Shown here: positions 16,412 to 24,491 of the stretch, in pieces
Layout of the letters: every line of letters begins with the position of its first letter
Position numbering within the stretch: position 1 is the stretch's first letter
Origin: Arthrobacter oryzae
GTDB lineage: Bacteria; Actinomycetota; Actinomycetes; Actinomycetales; Micrococcaceae
Assembly (NCBI RefSeq): GCF_030718995.1
Contig: NZ_CP132204.1
Span: forward strand, 4,092,001 to 4,156,000
Direction: 5' to 3'
DNA length: 64,000 nt
The notes under the pieces: generated by a model
The model's input: only the letters and a program-made list of their open reading frames with translations
What the model was told of the DNA's origin: nothing
The model's database searches: none
Translations under genes and position numbers: made by a program

Positions 16412-16468
16412 TGCCCCGTCTCCGGCGCTTCGTGCAGGGATGGAAAGACAGTCGGGGAAGGCTTGGAC

Positions 16469-16789
16469 ATGCGACCGAATGAGGGTGTTCTGCTGCTGCT
16501 CCAGCTGTCTGTAGACCTGGATCAGCTCGGAAAAGATACGTCTGCAGCATGGTTACGCCAGCAGGCCGATGAACTGCAGAGAGGGACGGACCGGAGGCGA
16601 CGACTTGAGGCGTGCCGCAGCGTCATCCATGCACTCGACAATGGACCGGGCCGGATCCCTGACCTCTATTTTGCTCACCCTGACGGGTCTCCGGACGCTG
16701 CCCGAACGGAACAGTACCTCGCCACCATCCGGGCTGTGCGACGATTTGCACGACGCGCCGTGCCGCCGTTGTCCTTCTTTATTCTGTGA
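16469..16789 (+). CDS. small hypothetical protein
   Basis: 106 residues, mostly helical and charged (LQLSVDLDQLGKDTSAAWLR, RRRRLEACRSVIHALDNGPG). ATG 16469 follows GGGGAAGG by 8 bases; a TTG lies two codons earlier. No family recognised, and the coding signal is moderate. Confidence 0.4.
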   Translation: MRPNEGVLLLLQLSVDLDQLGKDTSAAWLRQQADELQRGTDRRRRLEACRSVIHALDNGPGRIPDLYFAHPDGSPDAARTEQYLATIRAVRRFARRAVPPLSFFIL

Positions 16790-16790
16790 C

Positions 16791-16916
16791 TCACCGCCCC
16801 ATCACTTCCAGGACATCGAGCACCGTCCGGAGCAGCGCCAGGGCGAGGCTGCACGCCGCGATCCACAGACCGGCGACCTGGACGCGGGTCGCTTTGCTGC
16901 TTCCCGATTCGTTCAC
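16791..16916 (-). CDS. possible 41-residue single-helix membrane protein
   Basis: GTG 16916 follows AAGGGCGG by 7 bases. The product starts MNESGSSKATRVQ and continues with one hydrophobic helix VAGLWIAACSLALALLRTVL and a short polar end. Such small membrane peptides are common in islands, but at this length coding is not certain. Confidence 0.35.
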   Translation of the reverse strand: MNESGSSKATRVQVAGLWIAACSLALALLRTVLDVLEVMGR

Positions 16917-16992
16917 CTGGGACCGCCCTTCGCTTGCCGGGGAACCATCATAGGGACCAGGCGCCGACAGTCAGGCAGCGCAGAGTTGGCCC

Positions 16993-17256
16993 GTGCAGCG
17001 CAGGCACCGTTACCTCCTCACGTTCTGCCGCTCGGCCCAGCAGACCCCGCACGAGCTGCGGATGAAGGCAGAGCAGGAACTGACCGAGGCGCGCGCCAAG
17101 ATCCACCGCGAGTTCGTGGTTGCCATCTACGCCAAGATCGGCCAGCCCCGCGCTGGGCGGCCTGACACGTACGAGGCAGGGTTGAAGGCTGCACTGGATG
17201 CTGTCCGGCAGCTCGGCTCCCCCTACACGGACGACTCCCCAGACGGCGAGGACTGA
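16993..17256 (+). CDS. small hypothetical protein
   Basis: 87 residues. The centre is a charged helix (RMKAEQELTEARAKIHREF) followed by AIYAKIGQPRAGRPDTYEAG. The start is uncertain: GTG 16993 has no good ribosome site and an internal ATG lies at 17062. It converges with the gene at 17269. No family recognised. Confidence 0.4.
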   Translation: MQRRHRYLLTFCRSAQQTPHELRMKAEQELTEARAKIHREFVVAIYAKIGQPRAGRPDTYEAGLKAALDAVRQLGSPYTDDSPDGED

Positions 17257-17268
17257 CGGACGCGCGGG

Positions 17269-17934
17269 CTATGACCGGGCGTCTGCAGACACCGTGCGGG
17301 ACGTGATGAAATCCCGCAGTGCCTCCGGCTCCAGCAGGACGTCCTTCTTGGTCGCACGGTTGACGTTGATCCCGCCGATCTCGTCATGGATCGAGACCCG
17401 AGCCAGCACCACCCCTGGCGTGTGCAGCGCGTACACATCCTTGAGCGCGTCGTAGACCGCGCGTTGCTTCCACCGCGAGGACCCCAACGGGCCCAGGATG
17501 CCACGCTCATCCGATCCGCCGAACATTTTGTCCGACGAGTCGTTGGCCCACTTCTTACCATGGCTTCCTGCCCGCAGGCACATGTCCTCCATCTCTACCG
17601 CGTAGCGGGCGTACGCCTCGGACCACGGCAGGTCAGGGGTCCAGGGCGTTGCGAGGGAGAGGCTTCGGTAGCGGTTGAAATGCAGGTCCTCATCGAACTC
17701 GATCAGGAGATCATCGGCCCGCATATCCCAGTGCTGCGGCGCCAGCGCATCCTGGTAGGTCGGGACACCGCCCATGCCGCGGAAGATGGCTTTCAGTGTG
17801 TCGGCGACCGTGTCAGGAAGCGCCCGTGTGGTCGCCCACGGGACTGCGGCCTTGGACGGCTTTCGCACCACCGTGTAGCCGGCGTTTGTGAGTGAACGCA
17901 TGAAGGATGCGGCCCGGTGCTCCTTGTTGCCCAT
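17269..17934 (-). CDS. hypothetical protein
   Basis: 221 residues from ATG 17934 (AGGAT 6 bases upstream; the longer start at 17994 adds an unconvincing leader). Recognisable blocks are GNKEHRAASFMRSLTNAGYT at the N-terminus, DDLLIEFDEDLHFNRYRSLS in the middle (acidic, with His and Asn, reminiscent of a metal or nuclease site), and VSIHDEIGGINVNRATKKDV near the end. I recognise the type as a recurrent actinobacterial hypothetical, but not a function. Confidence 0.55.
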   Translation of the reverse strand: MGNKEHRAASFMRSLTNAGYTVVRKPSKAAVPWATTRALPDTVADTLKAIFRGMGGVPTYQDALAPQHWDMRADDLLIEFDEDLHFNRYRSLSLATPWTPDLPWSEAYARYAVEMEDMCLRAGSHGKKWANDSSDKMFGGSDERGILGPLGSSRWKQRAVYDALKDVYALHTPGVVLARVSIHDEIGGINVNRATKKDVLLEPEALRDFITSRTVSADARS

Positions 17935-17992
17935 GCTGCATCCTAGCGGGCTGCCGGGTACGGCAAGCCGGAATTCGGCACGCATGGCTCCC

Positions 17993-18173
17993 ATGACAAC
18001 TCTCGACGAAACCTACATGCTCAAACAGCCTGTCCGGCACCGCTTCCGGCGCCTGGACACCCCTGAATTCGTTCACTACTACGGCCTCACCTACGACAAC
18101 TACCCGGAGCCTGACGGCACCTTCGAACTGGGCCGTCGAGGCGGCCAGGCTGCGGCGCACCGGCCAGCGCTAG
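17993..18173 (+). pseudogene. possible small gene with a frame break
   Basis: ATG 17993 opens TTLDETYMLKQPVRHRFRRL and continues EFVHYYGLTYDNYPEPDGTF. At about 18121 the frame goes antisense to the neighbouring restriction gene. One frame over, NWAVEAARLRRTGQR ends at TAG 18171-18173, which looks like a natural C-terminus. There is no ribosome site. It could be a complete 60-residue gene with one indel, or chance. Confidence 0.3.
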
Positions 18174-19280
18174 GCGAGTCCCAGTTCAGGCAGTGCGTCC
18201 ACGATCCGGTTGGTCTCCAGGCTGAGCGCCAGGATCCGGCCAATCAGGTCGATGATGTAGCGGGGCTGTTCGTGCTCGCGCGACCAGTCGTTCGGGTCAT
18301 TCACGATCCCCGACGCTTTGTCCGTTCTGACCTGGTACCGCTCGATGATCCAGTCCACCACTGACCGGGAGCCCAGCATGTACCGCTGGGCGTCCTCCGG
18401 GATGCCTTCCAGCGTGATGTGGGTGTTGTAGATGATCCGGGTCTTGTCCCAGGCCCCGGCCTTGCCGGCGTACTTCATCTTCGTCACCGCGTACCGGGCA
18501 TAGTCGTCCTGCTCCACCGGCAGGCCGGTCGCCACCTCGTTCAGTGGGTATGGCTCCAGGTCCTCGTAGCCGATATGCAGATCCGAGAGTTCTAGGCAGG
18601 CCCCCACAAAGGCCCGGAAGCGGTCGGCGCCGGGAACTTGGGGGATGCGGGGCAGCATCTTCTTCAGGTCAGCGGCGAACATGGTCCGGTACCGGAGGAG
18701 TGAAGCAGGCCGTAGACGTAGAAGAAGATGTCGTCCTCGCTGACGTCCGGACCGTAGGCGGTCCGGTAGTCGGCCAGGGCGGAGTCGGTAATGTTATCGA
18801 CACGCTCCGGGCCTACAGGCTTCGACTCGAGCTCTCCGAACAGATCTGCTTCCCCTCGGGGGATCGCTGAGTAGGCGTACCTGGGGAAGAACTGGCCCAG
18901 ACCAGAGCCCCAGTATGACAAATTGGGGATCTCGTTCACGGCGAGGGCCGAGAAGGGCTTCTCGGTGCCCACCCCGACGATGTAGAAGCCGAGATTCTCG
19001 GCGTCCGGGCTCGAGTAGATGTCATTCAGCCTGTAGACCATGTCATTGAGTTGGCGGCTGAAATGGACGTGCTGTTTGTTGAAAGGCCGGTAGGCGCCGA
19101 CCCGGTATCCGTTACTGGCAACGGAGTATTTGACGGACGCCCCGGGCAAGCTGCACCTTGTCGGCACGGTTCCAGCTGAACTTTGTGGGATCCGTGTTGA
19201 TGAAGTCCTCGACACTCCCTGTTCCCGGGTAGCGTTCCACTTCCGAATTGTAGGAGTCGACCATCCGTTTGACGTTTGTC
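18170..19280 (-). pseudogene. C-terminal fragment of a type ISP restriction-modification enzyme
   Basis: About 370 codons match the C-terminal target-recognition end of single-chain type ISP enzymes (LlaBIII-like). Reading downwards: VEDFINTDPTKFSWNRADKV, then YRVGAYRPFNKQHVHFSRQL, GLGQFFPRYAYSA, DIFFYVYGLLHS, MFAADLKKMLPRIPQV and SGIVNDPNDW. The frame breaks twice: one extra G in GGGG near 19143, and one missing base near 18686 (between GLLHSS and YRTMF). The nuclease, helicase and methyltransferase parts are absent, because the fragment joins directly to a truncated integrase near 19280. It cannot restrict or methylate. Confidence 0.75.
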
Positions 19281-20033
19281 CTCGTCTCTGGTCCATGCCT
19301 GTGTCACCTTGACGATGTGCTGGCCTGATCGTGTCTCTTGGAAATGCCTGCCTTCGAGCGCGGTGGCCTCCGAAAAGCGCAGGCCCGTAAGTATCAGGAA
19401 GTCGAACAAGGCTCTGTAGGGATCGGTCAGCTCGGCCTTTACCAATCGCCACTCCTCTTGGGTGAGGAAGGTCGCCTTTTCCTCAGTGTCTTGACTTTTG
19501 GGCGGCGCAATTTCCTTGCACGGGTTGTCAGGTCGACGCTTGTCTCTGACCATCGAGTTGAAGACCGCGGATATGAGGCCGTGGTTATTTGCGATGGTCT
19601 TAGATGCAAGCCCCTTTGCCTCCATGCCCTTCATCCACTGGACAATGTCCCGGTACTCAACCTTGGTCGCATCCAGGGTTCCGAGGGTGTCGGCAACACG
19701 GCACTTATGGTTGCTTTTGTAACGCCTGATCGTGTAGCCCTTGGCGTTCGTCAGCAAGGCGATGTGGTCCTCGATCATTCGGGTGACCGTGTAAATGCCC
19801 TTGTAGTGGTCCTTGGCACTGTTCAACGCTGCGTCCACGTCGTTTCCATGAGCGTTCAGGACGGTCACAAGGAAGTTTGCGTCGTCCTCCGAGGCCACCT
19901 TCTGGGTCCTCTGCTTCTTCGTCGCGGGATCCACCCACCTGACGAAGTGAGTAACCGTGCCGTCTTTGCGTTGTCTCGAATCTCTGTAAGCCACAAATGC
20001 AATATGCGTCTCACCCTCACGCGGGTGTCGCAT
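19281..20033 (-). pseudogene. tyrosine-recombinase integrase, C-terminus deleted
   Basis: About 250 residues. It has an Arm-type N-terminus (FVRWVDPATKKQRTQKV), a core-binding domain (ATKVEYRDIVQWMKGMEAK, ASKTIANNHGLISAVFNSM) and the first part of the catalytic domain including the active-site Arg in ILTGLRFSEATALEG. After VTQAWTRDED the frame runs into sequence belonging to the restriction gene. The HxxR and Tyr blocks are missing, so it is inactive. It is the island integrase by position, 80 bases from tRNA-Leu. The ATG at 20033 sits inside a palindrome. Confidence 0.8.
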
Positions 20034-20050
20034 TTCGACACCCGCGTGAG
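20016..20050. repeat. 15-bp-stem palindrome over the integrase start
   Basis: CTCACGCGGGTGTCG (20016-20030) and its exact complement (20036-20050) flank a 5-base loop CATTT that contains the integrase ATG. CGCGTGAGTGA from the right arm is repeated directly at 20064-20074. It could bind the integrase or hide its start codon in RNA. Confidence 0.5.
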
Positions 20051-20080
20051 TGAAGTCGGCCCTCGCGTGAGTGAGGGCAC

Positions 20081-20109
20081 AAAAAAACCCCGGTTTCCCG
20101 GGGTTTTTT
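20081..20109 (-). terminator. Rho-independent terminator after tRNA-Leu
   Basis: An 8-bp stem AACCCCGG/CCGGGGTT with a TTTC loop is flanked by an A-run and a T-run, so it can work in both directions. It directly follows the 3' end of the tRNA on the - strand and screens the tRNA from the integrase. Confidence 0.8.
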
Positions 20110-20112
20110 CAG

Positions 20113-20195
20113 TGCGCGGAGGGGGACTTGAACCCCCACCCCCTTTCGAGGACTAGCACCTCAAGCTAGCGCGTCTGCCATTCCGCCACCCGCGC
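20113..20195 (-). tRNA. tRNA-Leu (anticodon GAG)
   Basis: The 83-base cloverleaf reads GCGCGGG at the 5' acceptor, pairing with TCCGCGC at the 3' end. The anticodon stem CTAGC/GCTAG holds loop TTGAGGT with GAG. A long variable arm and the T-arm GGGGGTTCAAGTCCCCC are present. No CCA is encoded. Its 3' end faces the integrase relic, making it the probable integration site of the island. Confidence 0.95.
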
Positions 20196-20360
20196 AGGTG
20201 GTAATTCGGAGATCGATTCCGCCTTTCAGCGTTTTGGATTTCTCCGAAGCAGCGAGAAAGACTCTAGCACGACTTTTCCGGAAACAAATAATCGGGGGTT
20301 GAAGGGGGCTTGTAGGTAGGCTGAAGCCAGCAATCAAGCCGCCCCCACGAGGAGTGAAAC

Positions 20361-21665
20361 ATGACTGAAGTACGCCCCGAGGATGAAGTCGTCAGGATCT
20401 GCCAGGAACTGATCCGGATCGACACTTCGAACTACGGCGACGGAACAGGTCCGGGGGAGCGTGCGGCCGCTGAATACACCGCCGGCCTCATCACCGAGGT
20501 GGGGCTGGATGCGGAGATCTTCGAATCGTCGCCCGGCCGGGCCAACGTCGTGACCCGGATTGCCGGGGAGGACCCCTCGGCCAGCGCCCTCGTGGTCCAC
20601 GGACATCTGGACGTGGTGCCGGCTCTACGGGAGCAGTGGTCGGTCGACCCCTTCGGCGCCGAACTGAAAGACGGCCTGATCTGGGGCCGCGGAGCGGTGG
20701 ACATGAAGGACATGGACGCCATGATCCTCTCAGTCATGCGGAACTTCGCCCGGACCGGACGCAAGCCTAAGCGGGACCTGATTTTCGCCTTCTTCGCCGA
20801 CGAGGAAGCGGGAGGCACCTACGGCGCCCGTTACGCCGTCGAAAACCGCCGGGAACTCTTCGACGGCGCCACCGAGGCAATCTCCGAAGTCGGCGGCTTC
20901 TCCGCCACCATCGGCGGCCAACGGACGTACCTCCTGCAGACTGCCGAGAAAGGCCTCTCCTGGTTGCGGCTGGTGGCCCACGGCCGTGCCGGCCACGGTT
21001 CGCAGATCAACACTGATAACGCCGTCACCCGCCTCGCCAGCGCGGTGTCCCGCATCGGTGAGTACAGGTGGCCAGTGGAGCTGACACCCACCACCCGGCA
21101 GTTCCTCGACGGCGTGACGGAACTCACGGGCGTGGAGTTCGACCCGGACGATCCGGAAAAGCTCCTCAAGGAGCTCGGAACCGTGGCACGGTTCGTGGGG
21201 GCCACCCTACAGAACACCACCAACCCGACGCTCCTCAAAGGCGGATACAAGCACAACGTCATTCCCGAGTCTGCTGAGGCCCTGGTGGACTGCCGGACAC
21301 TTCCCGGCCAGGAACAGCAGGTGCTCGAGATCGTCAAGGAACTCGCCGGCACCGGCGTCGAGGTTTCCTACGTCCACAACGACGTCTCATTGGAAGTGCC
21401 TTTTGCCGGGAACCTGGTGGATTCCATGATCGACGCCCTGCACGCCGAGGACCCCGGCGCCAAGGTCCTGCCCTACACGCTGTCCGGCGGGACGGACAAC
21501 AAATCCCTCAGCCGGCTGGGCATCACCGGGTACGGCTTCGCCCCGCTGCAGCTTCCGGATGAACTGGACTTCACGGGCATGTTCCACGGCGTGGACGAGC
21601 GTGTGCCCGCCGAATCCCTCAAGTTCGGCGCCAGGGTCCTGGACAGGCTCCTGACCACCTACTGA
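20361..21665 (+). CDS. M20-family metallopeptidase / deacylase
   Basis: 434 residues, full length for M20 (ArgE/DapE/ACY1/CPG2) enzymes. The first metal His is in VVHGHLDVVPA, the shared Asp in WGRGAVDMKDMDAMI, the catalytic Glu pair in FFADEEAGGTYG, and the last metal His near TGMFHGVDE. A dimerisation domain fills about 180-300. These enzymes hydrolyse N-acyl amino acids or dipeptides with two zinc ions in the cytosol; the substrate cannot be told. GAGGAG lies 6 bases before the ATG. Confidence 0.88.
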   Translation: MTEVRPEDEVVRICQELIRIDTSNYGDGTGPGERAAAEYTAGLITEVGLDAEIFESSPGRANVVTRIAGEDPSASALVVHGHLDVVPALREQWSVDPFGAELKDGLIWGRGAVDMKDMDAMILSVMRNFARTGRKPKRDLIFAFFADEEAGGTYGARYAVENRRELFDGATEAISEVGGFSATIGGQRTYLLQTAEKGLSWLRLVAHGRAGHGSQINTDNAVTRLASAVSRIGEYRWPVELTPTTRQFLDGVTELTGVEFDPDDPEKLLKELGTVARFVGATLQNTTNPTLLKGGYKHNVIPESAEALVDCRTLPGQEQQVLEIVKELAGTGVEVSYVHNDVSLEVPFAGNLVDSMIDALHAEDPGAKVLPYTLSGGTDNKSLSRLGITGYGFAPLQLPDELDFTGMFHGVDERVPAESLKFGARVLDRLLTTY

Positions 21666-21681
21666 TCCCGCACGCTCCCGA

Positions 21682-22875
21682 ATGACCAGAGACGCCCCGG
21701 AAAGCCGGCCCATGACTCCTGACCAGATCCTTACCGAGCCATTGCTGGAGCGCATCCGTGGCCGTGCCTCCGGTTACGACCGGGAGAACGCATTCTTCAC
21801 CGAGGATCTGGAGGAACTCGCCGCAGCGGGTTACCTCAAGATCTTTGTGCCGGCGGCCGACGGCGGGCTGGGTCTTGGGCTAGCAGCGGCAGCCCAGCTG
21901 CAAAGGAAGCTCGCGACGGCGGCGCCGGCCACCGCACTGGCTATCAACATGCACCTGGTCTGGACCGGTGTCGCGCATGTCCTGGCCGCCCGCGGCGATT
22001 CCTCGCTCGATTTTGTCCTTCGGGAGGCCGCACAGGGAGAGATCTTCGCGTTCGGCAACTCGGAGGCCGGCAACGACTCGGTGCTTTTCGATTCACAGAC
22101 CGTTGCCACGCCGCATGCGGACGGCAGCTACACCTTCACCGGGCGAAAGATTTTCACCAGTCTTTCCCCGGCGTGGACCAGGCTCGGCATCTTCGGCAAA
22201 GACGGTTCTGCCCGGGGCGGCGAGGGGGAACTGGTCCACGGCTTCCTCGGCAGGGACGCTTCCGGTTACGAAATCCTCGACGACTGGGACACGCTTGGCA
22301 TGCGGGCCAGCCAGTCCAACACCACCGTGCTGCACGGCGCCGTCGTGCCTGCGGACCGGATCTTCCGCAAACTTCCGGTAGGACCGAACGCGGACCCGCT
22401 GGTTTTTGCTATCTTCGCCTGCTTCGAGACGCTGCTGGCGGCGGTCTACACGGGCATCGGCGAACGGGCTCTTGTCCTGGGTGTTGAGGCCGTGAAGCGG
22501 CGCACGTCTTTGAAGAATGAGGGGCGAAGTTATGCCCAGGACCCCGACATCCGGTGGAAGGTGGCAGAAGCAGCCATGGCGATGGACGCGTTGTATCCGC
22601 AGCTTGCGGAGCTGTCGCGGGACGTTGACGAGGTAGTGGACCACGGTGGCCAATGGTTCCCCAGGCTTGTGGGCCTAAAGACCCGGGCCACGGAAACAGC
22701 GCGCACGGTGGTGGATCTGGCAATCAGGGTGTCCGGCGGATCGAGCTACTTCCGGGGGGCCGAACTGGAACGGCTCTACCGCGACGTTCTCGCCGGCATG
22801 TTCCACCCGTCGGACGACGAATCAGCGCACAACACGGTGGCCAACGCCTGGCTGGGACGGCTGGAGACGCCATAG
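21682..22875 (+). CDS. acyl-CoA dehydrogenase family protein
   Basis: 397 residues. It has an all-helical N-terminus (GYDRENAFFTEDLEELAAAG), a flavin/substrate strand region (FAFGNSEAGNDSVLF, YTFTGRKIFTSLSPAW, WDTLGMRASQSNTTVL) and a C-terminal helical bundle with VDLAIRVSGGSSYFRGAELE. This is the FAD-dependent family that oxidises acyl-CoA or related substrates. It follows the M20 gene by 16 bases and may be co-transcribed. A second in-frame ATG at 21712, after GGAAAG, is an equally good start. Confidence 0.85.
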   Translation: MTRDAPESRPMTPDQILTEPLLERIRGRASGYDRENAFFTEDLEELAAAGYLKIFVPAADGGLGLGLAAAAQLQRKLATAAPATALAINMHLVWTGVAHVLAARGDSSLDFVLREAAQGEIFAFGNSEAGNDSVLFDSQTVATPHADGSYTFTGRKIFTSLSPAWTRLGIFGKDGSARGGEGELVHGFLGRDASGYEILDDWDTLGMRASQSNTTVLHGAVVPADRIFRKLPVGPNADPLVFAIFACFETLLAAVYTGIGERALVLGVEAVKRRTSLKNEGRSYAQDPDIRWKVAEAAMAMDALYPQLAELSRDVDEVVDHGGQWFPRLVGLKTRATETARTVVDLAIRVSGGSSYFRGAELERLYRDVLAGMFHPSDDESAHNTVANAWLGRLETP

Positions 22876-22923
22876 GCTGCCGGCGCTGAAGAGTGCCGGC
22901 ACTACTGACCGGGGCGCTGTACG

Positions 22924-23157
22924 CTACACCGTCCGCTGGACCTGAATGACTTTCCGGCGGAGCCAGAAGCGCCGCCCGCCACCCAGGTAGAGGACGCTGC
23001 GCTCCAGTTCCCACTTGCCGTACTCGGAATGTTCAACCAGGCGCCGGCGGGCCTCCGGGAGCGAATCCTCAGGACTGACCGTCAGTACGAGGTACTCGTA
23101 CTGCCTCGCGTAGTCCCGCTCCCGCTGGACTGAACTGCTCAGAAAATGTTCTTTCAT
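22924..23157 (-). CDS. DUF5703 family protein
   Basis: 77 residues. The pattern RQYEYLVLTVSPEDSLPEAR, LVEHSEYGKWELERSVLY and the final RRKVIQVQRTV are typical of this short actinobacterial family of unknown function. ATG 23157 is divergent from the gene at 23197, with a shared 39-base promoter gap. Confidence 0.8.
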   Translation of the reverse strand: MKEHFLSSSVQRERDYARQYEYLVLTVSPEDSLPEARRRLVEHSEYGKWELERSVLYLGGGRRFWLRRKVIQVQRTV

Positions 23158-23196
23158 TGCTCTCCATTTTCATCTTTTTCCGGCTAACGTGAAGGC

Positions 23197-23460
23197 ATGA
23201 GCATCGATCCGCGTGTCGCGCTTCAGTCACTGACCACAGCCCTTGAAGAACACCTGATCGCAGCCTCCGCCCGGCGGGGCGAAGGGGACCCAACGGTCGA
23301 AGCGGCTTTCTTTGCCGTAGCCGATGCCTTCGAAGTTTATGACGATTCCCTCTACGAGGCATATGGCGAAGTGACTCCGCTGGAGGTCATTGACGACGTG
23401 GAAGACGACGACGACGAAGATGCCGAAGAAGACGAAGAGCTGGAAATCGTCGACGACTAA
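23197..23460 (+). CDS. small acidic conserved actinobacterial protein
   Basis: 87 residues. A helical N-terminus (DPRVALQSLTTALEEHLIAA) is followed by AFFAVADAFEVYDDSLYEAY and a very acidic tail (about 20 Asp/Glu in the last 27). Homologues are often labelled primosomal protein in databases, for reasons I cannot support from sequence. The adjacent divergent DUF5703 gene is its usual neighbour. Confidence 0.7.
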   Translation: MSIDPRVALQSLTTALEEHLIAASARRGEGDPTVEAAFFAVADAFEVYDDSLYEAYGEVTPLEVIDDVEDDDDEDAEEDEELEIVDD

Positions 23461-23503
23461 GTCGCCAGGCAGCCGGGAAACCGACTGCTCACTCCGCGGC
23501 TGC

Positions 23504-24439
23504 TCACTCGGGCGCTGAGACGTCTTCCAGCGCCCGCGCGATTTCCGCGGGCACATGGGTCAGCTGGGAATCCAGGATCTCTTTTAGTTGCACGGGGGAC
23601 CTGGCACCCACAACCGCGGTCGCCACGCCATGCTGTGACAACAGCCAGCTCAGGGCGACATCGATGGGGGAGCGGCCAAGACCCCGCGCGGCCATGGCGA
23701 CCGCTTCCACGATCCTGGACGCGGGCTGCTCCAGATAAGGTTCCACATAGCTGGCCAGCCGCTTCTGCGCCGCCCGGGATTCCGCCGGTATGTGCCCCCG
23801 GTACTTCCCGGTGAGGACCCCGCGGCCCAGCGGCGCCCAGGCAAACAGGCCCAGGCCGGCGTCCTCAATGGCCGGAATGAGCTCGGATTCGGGCTTCCGC
23901 TGCAGCAACGAGTACTCCGACTGGCTGGCCACCAGCGGAAAGCCGGCAACCGCCGCGGCCTTTGCCGTCTGCCATCCGCTGAAGTTCGATACTCCGGCGT
24001 AGCGGGCGCGGCCTGTTCGCACCGCAAACTCGAGGGCCGACAACGTCTCCTCGAGGGGGACGTTGGCATCCCAGGCCTGGGCGAACCAGATGTCGACATA
24101 ATCGGTGCCCAGCCGGGCCAGGCTGGCATCGAGGCCGGAGAGCATGCCGTTACGGGACGTATCGACGCTCCTGCGGCCGTCCGACGTCGAGATTCCGGCT
24201 TTGGTGGAAATCACCACCTCAGAGCGGGAGACAACGTCACCCAGCATTGAGCACAGGAGTGCCTCCGCCTGGCCATCGGCGTACGAGGCCGCCGTGTCGA
24301 TGACGGTTCCGCCGGCGTCAACGAACGTGCGCAACAGTTCGGAGGCATCCTGCTCATCCGTCTCCCGCGCCCACGACATGGTTCCCAGGGAGAGTGAGGA
24401 CACGCGCAACCCACTGTTGCCGACATAACGCTGCTGCAT
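23504..24439 (-). CDS. aldo/keto reductase
   Basis: 311 residues, the usual AKR length. Motifs: LSLGTMSW, VIDTAASYADGQAEALL (catalytic Asp and Tyr), EVVISTKAG (Lys), NFSGWQTAKAA and ASQSEYSLLQR, and a C-terminal NADPH site AVVGARSP. It reduces carbonyls with NADPH; the substrate is unknown. ATG 24439 begins the barrel directly (MQQRYVGNSGLRVSSL); longer in-frame starts would overlap the divergent uppP gene. Confidence 0.88.
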   Translation of the reverse strand: MQQRYVGNSGLRVSSLSLGTMSWARETDEQDASELLRTFVDAGGTVIDTAASYADGQAEALLCSMLGDVVSRSEVVISTKAGISTSDGRRSVDTSRNGMLSGLDASLARLGTDYVDIWFAQAWDANVPLEETLSALEFAVRTGRARYAGVSNFSGWQTAKAAAVAGFPLVASQSEYSLLQRKPESELIPAIEDAGLGLFAWAPLGRGVLTGKYRGHIPAESRAAQKRLASYVEPYLEQPASRIVEAVAMAARGLGRSPIDVALSWLLSQHGVATAVVGARSPVQLKEILDSQLTHVPAEIARALEDVSAPE

Positions 24440-24491
24440 AGCAGTTAGCTTACGGGGATTCACCCTGCTCCATGACGTAGGGTCTATAAAC

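Noticed and set aside
17888..18364. Full + strand frame through the restriction-gene fragment
   Set aside because: Only the first 45 residues look protein-like; the rest is antisense to the restriction-enzyme remnant.
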